This document shows positions 57,617-64,000 of a stretch of 64,000 nucleotides of DNA, in pieces. A program made the translations under genes and the position numbers. This stretch comes from an uncultured Metabacillus sp. (GTDB lineage Bacteria > Bacillota > Bacilli > Bacillales > Bacillaceae). Position 1 is the first letter of the stretch; the number at the start of each line of letters is the position of its first letter. The stretch is taken from the NCBI RefSeq assembly GCF_947503125.1, contig NZ_CANNCR010000003.1, positions 151,299 through 215,298 of the forward strand. Direction: 5' to 3'. Below the pieces are notes generated by a model. The model searched no databases. It saw only the letters and a list, made by a program, of their open reading frames with translations, and was not told the DNA's origin.

Positions 57617-58735
57617 ATGTCTTTTAAAAAATTGAGTATGAAATTAGTAATTATCTTGGTCCTAATTACATCTCTGATTATTACAGGTTGTCAAAGTAAA
57701 AATGATACTGCTTCCAAACCTGCAGGCACTTCTAGCGGAACCGCTTATCAATGGGGCGATGAAAATTTTGAGAAGTTCGTTAGAGAAGCAGCAGAAGGAA
57801 AAACACTTAAAATAGGTTTTACACCTCCAGCAGCTTCTGAATTCTACGATATTATTGAGCATGGTGCCAACACCATGATGAATGAAATAAGTGATCGATT
57901 CGGAGTAGATATTGTATTCGAAATGTCTGCGCCGAGTGAGCATCAATCAGTGGAATCACAAGTTGCAACAATTGAAAACTGGACCGCTAAAGGTTTTGAT
58001 GCCATATTAGTTAGTTCTGCAGGTGATTTTGATTCCATGAATGCGGTCTACGAGAAAGCAATGAAACAGGGAACATCCATCTTTATGTTCAACATGCCAG
58101 CTGAAATGTGGAATGAAGAAGAATTGAAAGCGACTTCAGTCATCAGCTATAACAACCATTATCAGGCTGGATATTTAGTAGGTCAATATGCAGCTGAAAA
58201 GCTTAAAGGAAAAGGAAAGATTTTATTGGTTTGGGGATTACCAGGCCACTGGTCAACATCACGTAAAAACGGATTCCTTGAGGCAATAGAGAAATATCCT
58301 GATATGGAAATTGTTGGTGAACAACGTGGTGATTATATTCGAGACAAAGGTATGCAGGCCGCAGAAAATCTAATCCAAGCTAATCCTGATGTGGATCTAA
58401 TCTATGGAGAAAATGAGGAAATGGCTCTTGGAGCAGTACAGGCTGTAGAAGCACGTGGATTGAAGCTATGGGATGGAAAAGAAGGAATCATGGTAATCGG
58501 AGCTGACGGTCTTAAATCAGGTTTTGAGTCCATCCGTCAAGGAAAATTAACAGCGACAGTTAGCGTTGGTCCAGTTGATATGGGTCGTGAGTTTATTAAA
58601 TCCGTTTTCACGACCAAAATTCTTGGATATAGCGTTGATAAAGTCCAAAATGTACCAACAGTAATTGTTGATCAAACGAATGTAGATTCTGTAGAAGCCT
58701 ACACAGATTGGGCACTTAATACAGATTTTAAATAA
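57617..58735 (+). CDS. CUT2 substrate-binding lipoprotein
   Basis: 372 residues. Lipobox IITGC with Cys25, then a Ser/Thr/Lys linker. Peripla_BP_4-type domain with LKIGFTPPAASEFYDIIEHGANTMMNE near residue 75, FDAILVSSAGDFDSMNAVYEKAM, the hinge KGKGKILLVWGLPGHWST and IGADGLKSGFESIRQGKLTATV. RBS TAAGGAGG precedes the ATG. It is the binding protein encoded with the permeases, directly before the M24 hydrolase genes, so its ligand is probably the hydrolase substrate or a related compound. Confidence 0.92.
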   Translation: MSFKKLSMKLVIILVLITSLIITGCQSKNDTASKPAGTSSGTAYQWGDENFEKFVREAAEGKTLKIGFTPPAASEFYDIIEHGANTMMNEISDRFGVDIVFEMSAPSEHQSVESQVATIENWTAKGFDAILVSSAGDFDSMNAVYEKAMKQGTSIFMFNMPAEMWNEEELKATSVISYNNHYQAGYLVGQYAAEKLKGKGKILLVWGLPGHWSTSRKNGFLEAIEKYPDMEIVGEQRGDYIRDKGMQAAENLIQANPDVDLIYGENEEMALGAVQAVEARGLKLWDGKEGIMVIGADGLKSGFESIRQGKLTATVSVGPVDMGREFIKSVFTTKILGYSVDKVQNVPTVIVDQTNVDSVEAYTDWALNTDFK

Positions 58736-58802
58736 AATTGTTGTCCTTATTAATGACAGGGTTTACAGATTAATAATAAAAATTTGAAAGGGGAATATAA
58801 AC

Positions 58803-60041
58803 ATGATTTCAGAAGCAGCGTTAAAATGGTTACCTAGTAGATTTGAAGAATTAATCCGTTATGGAGAGTTCCAAGGACCTGGTGAAACGATCACGAATGA
58901 AGAGTATAAAGCTCGTGTTGAAATTGCGAAACAAAAGATTGTAGATGAAGGTTTAGATGCTTTAATCGTATTCGGAGATTGCTACAGAATGTCAAATATT
59001 CGCTGGTTGGTAAATTACCGTACAATTGACGGGGTTTATCCGCAACCGATGTTAATGTACTTGGTTCCTGACCGTGACCCTGTTTTCTTCCTTCCAAGCA
59101 GTGAAATTCCTTCAGCACACGGCAGTTCCGCAATGTGTGTGTTAGGAGGAGATATCCGTGAAATTCGTTCAGAATGGGCTCCATTCCTAAAAGAACGTGC
59201 TGTAAAAGACAAACCAAAGAAAATTGGTATTAGCGGTTATACGTACATGGATCTAGAGTTCTGGTTCCCGATTAATGATGCATTCGGTGATGCAGATGTA
59301 CAACGTTCTACGATTATCGAGCAATTGAAATCTGTGAAAAATGAAGCAGAAATCGCATCAATGAAGCGTGCAGCGCGTGTAAGTAATGCTGGTATCCAAA
59401 TGCTTATGGATCTATTAAGAGACAGCGAAGGAATTACCGAATTGGAAGCAACTTCTTTGGTTTACGCAGCAATGTTTGCAAATGGTGGACATGCCATTGC
59501 TTATGACATCATGATTCAGGCGGGAGAACATACGGATGTACTCTTTAAACGTCCAACTGAACGTCCGATCCGCCGTGGTGAACTCGTTATGATGGACTAC
59601 GGAATTCGCGTAAATGATTACGCTTCCGACAATGCTCGTACAATCTGTTATGGAAATGTATCGGATGAAGCGAAACGTCTAATGGAAGCTTGTTCTCTAG
59701 GATATGAAGAGTGTTTACAGAAAATTTATGCTGGCATGACAGGAATTGAAGCTGACCGAGTTATTCGCGAAGCGTTCAAAAAATATGAAGTAGATCAGTA
59801 CTTAGTAGAAGTAAGTGAAGGTCGTACAGGTGCCCATGCGACAGGTATGGACCCTGAAGAGGATATTCCGGAAATCGGACCAGGCTGTGCAAATGTATTG
59901 GAAGAAGGACAAACTTTTGCTTATGAATTGTCTCTAATTGTTCCTGGAATCGGCGGCGTTCGTACAGAGGATCAAGTAGTCGTACGTAAGAACGGGCTTG
60001 AGCCGCTTCATACATTCAATCGCTTCTTGTATGTTGATTAA
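58803..60041 (+). CDS. M24-family metallohydrolase, copy 1
   Basis: 412 residues with the creatinase/prolidase (pita-bread) fold. An N-terminal creatinase-type domain (about 35-165) is followed by the M24 catalytic domain. All five metal ligands of dinuclear M24 enzymes can be placed: Asp265 and Asp276 (MMDYG and YASDNAR), His345 (GAHATG), Glu375 (AYELSL) and Glu389 (VRTEDQ). The spacings (11, about 30, 14) fit archaeal prolidase as I recall it. The second conserved His of prolidases (HEEP) is replaced by EEDIP, so substrate use probably differs. RBS GAAAGGGGAA. Located right after the CUT2 binding-protein gene and duplicated at 60195. Confidence 0.9.
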   Translation: MISEAALKWLPSRFEELIRYGEFQGPGETITNEEYKARVEIAKQKIVDEGLDALIVFGDCYRMSNIRWLVNYRTIDGVYPQPMLMYLVPDRDPVFFLPSSEIPSAHGSSAMCVLGGDIREIRSEWAPFLKERAVKDKPKKIGISGYTYMDLEFWFPINDAFGDADVQRSTIIEQLKSVKNEAEIASMKRAARVSNAGIQMLMDLLRDSEGITELEATSLVYAAMFANGGHAIAYDIMIQAGEHTDVLFKRPTERPIRRGELVMMDYGIRVNDYASDNARTICYGNVSDEAKRLMEACSLGYEECLQKIYAGMTGIEADRVIREAFKKYEVDQYLVEVSEGRTGAHATGMDPEEDIPEIGPGCANVLEEGQTFAYELSLIVPGIGGVRTEDQVVVRKNGLEPLHTFNRFLYVD

Positions 60042-60194
60042 TTGAATATGTTCCATGTTGGATGACGTTGGTCACATTCCAAATAGTTTGGGTGATTATA
60101 ATGAGAGCCTACATGGAATTCTATTTAATAGATTAGTAGTAAGATAAGATTAGGAAAAAATTTCAAAATTACTATTTGAGAGGGGAATATAAAC

Positions 60195-61433
60195 ATGATT
60201 TCAGAAAAAGCATTAAAATGGTTACCTAGTAGATTTGAAAAATTAGTCCGTTATGGGGAGTTCCAAGGACCTGGTGAAACGATCACGAATGAAGAGTATA
60301 AAGCTCGCGTTGAAATTGCGAAACAAAAGATTGTAGATGAAGGTTTAGATGCTTTAATCGTATTCGGAGATTGCTACAGAATGTCAAATATTCGCTGGTT
60401 GGTAAATTACCGTACAATTGACGGGGTTTATCCGCAACCGATGTTAATGTACTTGGTTCCTGACCGTGACCCTGTTTTCTTCCTTCCAAGCAGTGAAATT
60501 CCTTCAGCACACGGCAGTTCCGCAATGTGTGTGTTAGGAGGAGATATCCGTGAAATTCGTTCAGAATGGGCTCCATTCCTAAAAGAACGTGCTGTAAAAG
60601 ACAAACCAAAGAAAATTGGTATTAGCGGTTATACGTACATGGATCTAGAGTTCTGGTTCCCGATTAATGATGCATTCGGTGATGCAGATGTACAACGTTC
60701 TACGATTATCGAGCAATTGAAATCTGTGAAAAATGAAGCAGAAATCGCATCAATGAAGCGTGCAGCGCGTGTAAGTAATGCTGGTATCCAAATGCTTATG
60801 GATCTATTAAGAGACAGCGAAGGAATTACCGAATTGGAAGCAACTTCTTTGGTTTACGCAGCAATGTTTGCAAATGGTGGACATGCCATTGCTTATGACA
60901 TCATGATTCAGGCGGGAGAACATACGGATGTACTCTTTAAACGTCCAACTGAACGTCCGATCCGCCGTGGTGAACTCGTTATGATGGACTACGGAATTCG
61001 CGTAAATGATTACGCTTCCGACAATGCTCGTACAATCTGTTATGGTAATGTATCGGATGAAGCGAAACGTCTAATGGAAGCTTGTTCTCTTGGGTATGAA
61101 GAGTGTTTACAAAAAATTTATGCCGGTATGACAGGAATTGAAGCTGACCGAGTTATTCGCGAAGCGTTTAGAAAGCACGGGGTAGATGAGTACTTAGTAG
61201 AAGTGAGTGAAGGCCGTACAGGTGCCCATGCTACAGGTATGGATCCTGAAGAAGATATTCCAGAAATCGGGCCAGGTTGTGCTAATGTTCTGCAAGAAGG
61301 ACAAACTTTTGCCTATGAATTGTCTCTAATTGTTCCTGGAATCGGCGGCGTTCGTACAGAGGACCAAGTTGTCGTACGTAAGAACGGGCTGGAGCCGCTT
61401 CATACATTCAATCGCTTCTTGTACGTTGATTAA
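60195..61433 (+). CDS. M24-family metallohydrolase, copy 2
   Basis: 412 residues, a tandem duplicate of the preceding gene. Bases 60309-61045 are identical to 58917-59653. Differences are confined to the first ~114 nt and the last ~390 nt, where about 33 substitutions (my hand count) are mostly silent. All five predicted metal ligands are kept. The leader GAGGGGAATATAAAC is copied too. Changes at the protein level are few, for example KKYEVDQY becoming RKHGVDEY near residue 327. The two enzymes may form a heteromer or simply raise dosage. Confidence 0.9.
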   Translation: MISEKALKWLPSRFEKLVRYGEFQGPGETITNEEYKARVEIAKQKIVDEGLDALIVFGDCYRMSNIRWLVNYRTIDGVYPQPMLMYLVPDRDPVFFLPSSEIPSAHGSSAMCVLGGDIREIRSEWAPFLKERAVKDKPKKIGISGYTYMDLEFWFPINDAFGDADVQRSTIIEQLKSVKNEAEIASMKRAARVSNAGIQMLMDLLRDSEGITELEATSLVYAAMFANGGHAIAYDIMIQAGEHTDVLFKRPTERPIRRGELVMMDYGIRVNDYASDNARTICYGNVSDEAKRLMEACSLGYEECLQKIYAGMTGIEADRVIREAFRKHGVDEYLVEVSEGRTGAHATGMDPEEDIPEIGPGCANVLQEGQTFAYELSLIVPGIGGVRTEDQVVVRKNGLEPLHTFNRFLYVD

Positions 61434-61477
61434 TCTATACTTGCCTTTAAAATAAAGAAAATTCTCCCTTGATATAC

Positions 61478-61568
61478 AGACACAGATTATCCCTTAACAA
61501 TGTACACTTAAACAATTTTTATGGTGTATTCAATCTTTGGTGACGGTGATCAATCTGTGTCTTTTTTT
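61478..61568 (+). terminator. Probable terminator of the importer-hydrolase operon
   Basis: AGACACAGATT pairs with AATCTGTGTCT across a ~63-nt loop, then seven T. The long loop makes it unusual, but position and T run fit. Confidence 0.6.
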
Positions 61569-61675
61569 AAAAGCATTTGTTAAAAGAATAGTGATTGATT
61601 TATTGGTACTAGGCTATAACAATATGATGCTTACAATATTGCAAAGTTTGTTAAATATAGATAGGGGAAAAATCA

Positions 61676-61852
61676 GTGATATTGAAAAATGCACTGGAAT
61701 TAAAGAAAAGAATAATTAGCAATCGAATGGATCTATACAAATTAGCGAAAGAAAAATCTCTTTCTGATCCAGATGTACTAGATAAGAGATGTCAATTAGA
61801 TAAAGAGATAATGACTTTACACAAATTAATTAATAGAATTCACTCCTCCTAA
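61676..61852 (+). CDS. Spo0E-family aspartyl-phosphate phosphatase
   Basis: 58 residues from GTG 61676, with AGGGGA 8 nt upstream. The two-helix Spo0E pattern is clear: a first helix with ELKKRIISNRMDLYKLAKEK, the loop SLSDPDVL, then the second helix with CQLDKEIMTLHKLIN. Cys-Gln-Leu-Asp stands where the family signature is Ser-Gln-x-Leu-Asp. These small phosphatases remove phosphate from Spo0A and delay sporulation. It stands alone, after the operon terminator and before the EamA gene. Confidence 0.8.
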   Translation: MILKNALELKKRIISNRMDLYKLAKEKSLSDPDVLDKRCQLDKEIMTLHKLINRIHSS

Positions 61853-62041
61853 TCACTGAAAAATAAATTTCAGTATTACGATGATGAGAGCTGTACTAAA
61901 TCAGGTTAGCATAAATGATAATATGATACCTTAACAATGTAAACTGGATTAATAATTTTTCACTATATTCCAATGATGTAGTTATATCTATAGGGATGTT
62001 TTAACCATTAAAAAGGAAAGAACCAAGAATGGTGATACCCG

Positions 62042-62980
62042 ATGAATAAAAATATTTTTGGCTCATTACTTGTTTTATTTTCTGCCTCATGTTTTGGAGT
62101 AATGGGTATTCTCGCAAAATACGCATATGCGGCAAATATTAGCATAGGCACTCTATTATTTTTTAGATTTTTTCTAGCGGCTGTATTATTTTGGGCTTTG
62201 ATATTTTATAAAAAAATTCCTTGTCGATTGCAGGTCAAACAAATTCCAATACTATTCATTATGGGGACTGGAGGTTATGCCATGATGGCTATTCTCTTGT
62301 TCACATCATTTTCTTTATTGCCTGTCTCACTAGCATCGTCAGTTTATTATTTATATCTTGTATTTGTTGTGATCTTAAATAGCTTGTTTTCTAGAAAATT
62401 GTTTAAAAAATTCCAAATAGCAGCTATTTTACTTTCCATAATCGGGCTTTACTTAATGCTCGGTGCAGATTTTAGTCAAATTAATATAATTGGATTGATA
62501 TGTGGATTTGGATGTGCAATTATATATTCCGGTTATATCATTTTAACTGAAAAAATCCAAAGCCATATAAATCATTTTCTAAGTGCTGCTTATGTAACAA
62601 GCTTTGCAGCAATTACATTATTCATATTTTCAATGTTTAGACAAGATTTTTCACTAGATTTTCACTATTCAGGTTGGTTTCCTATATTAGGAATAGCACT
62701 TTTTTCAACCTTTTTCTCTATTCTTGCTTTTTCAATGGGGATAGAGCGAATTGGAAGTTCAAAAGCAGCTTTGTTAAGCATTTTTGAACCGATCGTAACT
62801 GTATTATTAAGTTATTTTCTTTTTCAAGAAAACATTGGTCTAATTCAAAAAATGGGAATTATTCTTATCTTATTAAGTGCTTTGTTAACAAATGTCCGTT
62901 GGAGAAAAAAGACTTTATCAAAGAAGGTTGAAAAATCAATTCTTTATAAAGTCACAACTCGCAGTAATACGTATAAATAA
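62042..62980 (+). CDS. EamA-family (DMT) transporter
   Basis: 312 residues, ten membrane segments in two EamA repeats (about 5-140 and 155-290). Typical sequence: ASCFGVMGILAKYAYAANISIGTLLFFRF, with MGIERIGSSKAALLSIFEPIVTVLLSY near residue 240-265. ATG 62042 is behind a weak site. Members export or import amino acids and metabolites; the substrate is unknown. Its place after the M24 cluster might mean it exports a product, but it is preceded by its own intergenic region. Confidence 0.87.
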   Translation: MNKNIFGSLLVLFSASCFGVMGILAKYAYAANISIGTLLFFRFFLAAVLFWALIFYKKIPCRLQVKQIPILFIMGTGGYAMMAILLFTSFSLLPVSLASSVYYLYLVFVVILNSLFSRKLFKKFQIAAILLSIIGLYLMLGADFSQINIIGLICGFGCAIIYSGYIILTEKIQSHINHFLSAAYVTSFAAITLFIFSMFRQDFSLDFHYSGWFPILGIALFSTFFSILAFSMGIERIGSSKAALLSIFEPIVTVLLSYFLFQENIGLIQKMGIILILLSALLTNVRWRKKTLSKKVEKSILYKVTTRSNTYK

Positions 62981-63102
62981 TATGGTTACTACTTAAAGAA
63001 AATCTAAATAACTTGGTTTTTAAAATTTTTATCGCTTTATAAATTTTAAGTAAGGAACTCTTCTGAGTGAAATTAGCGTTCCATAGAAAGAGAGGGAAAC
63101 AC

Positions 63103-63528
63103 TTGGAAATGGTGGTGCCTATTTCAAAAAGACTAGAGTATGTTCAATTGAAGCTAGCTATTTTAAGAGAGTACTTAAGAGAGAAGAAATATGAAGCTGT
63201 GCTATTACAACGACAAGAGAACATTTCATGGCTAACTTGCAGTGACCTTGACGAACCTCCATATAATTTGGAACTAGGAAAATTTGCACTACTTGTTACT
63301 GTAGATCAATTTTTCCTCATTGCTAACAATCTCGAAGTGTCACGAATGATATTTAATGAAATTCCTGGCTTAAAACTTACAGTGGCCCAATATTCTTGTT
63401 ACGAAAGTATTGAAAAAGAAGTGAATGGAATAATTAGAAGTGGCAATGTATCTTCTGATACTGAAATTACTAGTTTTCAGACAGATACATTACAATTAGA
63501 GGAACTTCGCTTTTCCATATTAAGGTAG
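63103..63528 (+). pseudogene. Truncated M24-family protein, N-terminal domain only
   Basis: 142 residues from TTG 63103 (GAGGGAAAC upstream; a GTG at 63067 is also in frame). It matches the N-terminal creatinase-like domain of M24 enzymes: RLEYVQLKLAILREYLREKKYEAVLL, then NISWLTCSDLDEPP and FALLVTVDQFFLIANN. The frame stops at 63528 and the M24 catalytic domain is absent; no continuation was recognised in the next 470 nt. It is distinct in sequence from the two intact copies upstream. Confidence 0.7.
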
Positions 63529-63829
63529 GTATTTATAGAATCTAGGTGATAAATTAATTTAATAAAAAAGAGAGCAAATAATTGCTGTCAAGATGAGGTA
63601 ACATGCATGGACTCTTTTGTTAATTTAACTTTATACTTTGAATGAACCTCTCTTTTACTAAGTCTACTAATTGGTAGCGAGAATGGTGGAAGATAGTTTT
63701 CATTCATAGCATGTCTCTCATTCTCTTACTAATCCTCTCATGTAGCTTGTTCCATAGTAACTAATATCGGAAGATTATTACATTTGACTTATCAAAAATT
63801 GATCCATCACTGAGTTAGATCGCTTGATT

Positions 63830-63843
63830 TGAAAGCGTTAACA
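63830..63843 (+). promoter_or_regulatory. Consensus cre site near window end
   Basis: TGAAAGCGTTAACA fits TGWAANCGNTNWCA at every position. It lies about 65 nt upstream of a good ribosome binding site, so a carbon-regulated gene probably starts, or once started, here. Confidence 0.75.
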
Positions 63844-63908
63844 TTACGTATAGAAAAGATATCAAGTGAAAGATTGTTTTTTATAATCTACTTTTGGAGG
63901 AATGAAAA

Positions 63909-63953
63909 ATGAGCTATTTTAAACCTGAATTATTCACAGATTTTCTAATATAG
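63909..63953 (+). other. 14-residue ORF behind strong RBS, possible broken gene start
   Basis: ATG 63909 follows TTGGAGGAATG with 8-nt spacing and encodes MSYFKPELFTDFLI, then TAG. The stop lies beside the ATAGGC / GCCTAT inverted repeat. It may be a leader peptide or the start of a gene interrupted just after codon 14. Confidence 0.35.
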
Positions 63954-64000
63954 GCTAATATCGCCTATCTAATCAGCTTTCTTGTTACTATTTAATGCAT

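Larger units (their letters stand above)
63530..64000. other. Intergenic region to the window end
   Basis: No gene longer than a few codons apart from the 14-residue ORF at 63909. It contains a perfect cre site at 63830 and an inverted repeat ATAGGC / GCCTAT near 63949-63970. Otherwise AT-rich with no recognised element. Confidence 0.5.

Noticed and set aside
58891..60609. Duplicate 108-codon minus-strand ORFs inside the M24 genes
   Set aside because: They are mirror frames of the conserved plus-strand coding sequence and are copied only because the host gene is duplicated.
61537..61719. 60-codon plus-strand ORF after the M24 genes
   Set aside because: It overlaps the terminator hairpin, lacks a ribosome binding site, and the Spo0E-like gene uses a different frame across its 3' end.

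Overview
The window looks like a chromosome segment from a low-GC, spore-forming Bacillaceae species. The support is AT-rich DNA, AGGAGG-type ribosome binding sites, catabolite-response (cre) sequences, a Spo0E-family and a Spo0M-like gene, and Bacillus-type riboswitches (c-di-AMP, lysine and manganese). No rRNA, tRNA or CRISPR array was seen. All names come from reading the translations; no database search was run.

Layout. 0-4.8 kb: housekeeping genes (3' part of a nitronate monooxygenase gene, ppaC, a small membrane-anchored protein, fused secDF). 4.8-16.3 kb: transport genes. These are a c-di-AMP riboswitch before a twice-frameshifted kimA, a lysine riboswitch before a permease with a stop at codon 9, gltP, a TauE/SafE exporter, and lytST followed by a CstA-type (probably pyruvate) carrier. 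16.3-18.1 kb: small minus-strand genes, ending in an FbpB-like 40-residue protein behind a manganese riboswitch. 18.5-31.6 kb: L-rhamnose and lactate/glycolate catabolism (lutABC, rhaEW, a DeoR and an AraC regulator, rhaB, rhaA, and convergent glcDF). Rhamnose cleavage gives lactaldehyde, then lactate, which LutABC can oxidise. lutABC and rhaEW share repeated operator-like sequences. 31.7-37 kb: MurNAc recycling (HAD phosphatase, murQ, murR, murP, mupG). 37-38.6 kb: a TetR gene with a perfect palindrome, and small genes. 38.7-45.8 kb: a YesMN-type two-component system, a CUT1 sugar importer and a GH42 beta-galactosidase cut off at its 3' end.

45.76-47.05 kb is a recombination scar. The GH42 gene breaks off, a decayed YHYH-domain gene follows, and then a sugar isomerase fragment is fused in frame to a fragment of a group II intron reverse transcriptase.

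47.4-61.4 kb is the most unusual part. It holds a sugar-binding lipoprotein overlapping a histidine kinase and an AraC-type response regulator (a three-component sensor), a second binding protein, a CUT2 importer with one ATPase, two different permeases and a third binding protein, then two nearly identical M24-family metallohydrolase genes. The two hydrolase genes share an exactly identical 737-bp core, which suggests gene conversion. A CUT2 'sugar' importer paired with prolidase-fold hydrolases, and with no sugar kinase or isomerase, points to an uptake and hydrolysis pathway whose substrate I cannot name. The window ends with a Spo0E-like gene, an EamA transporter, a truncated third M24 gene and a perfect cre site before a 14-residue ORF.
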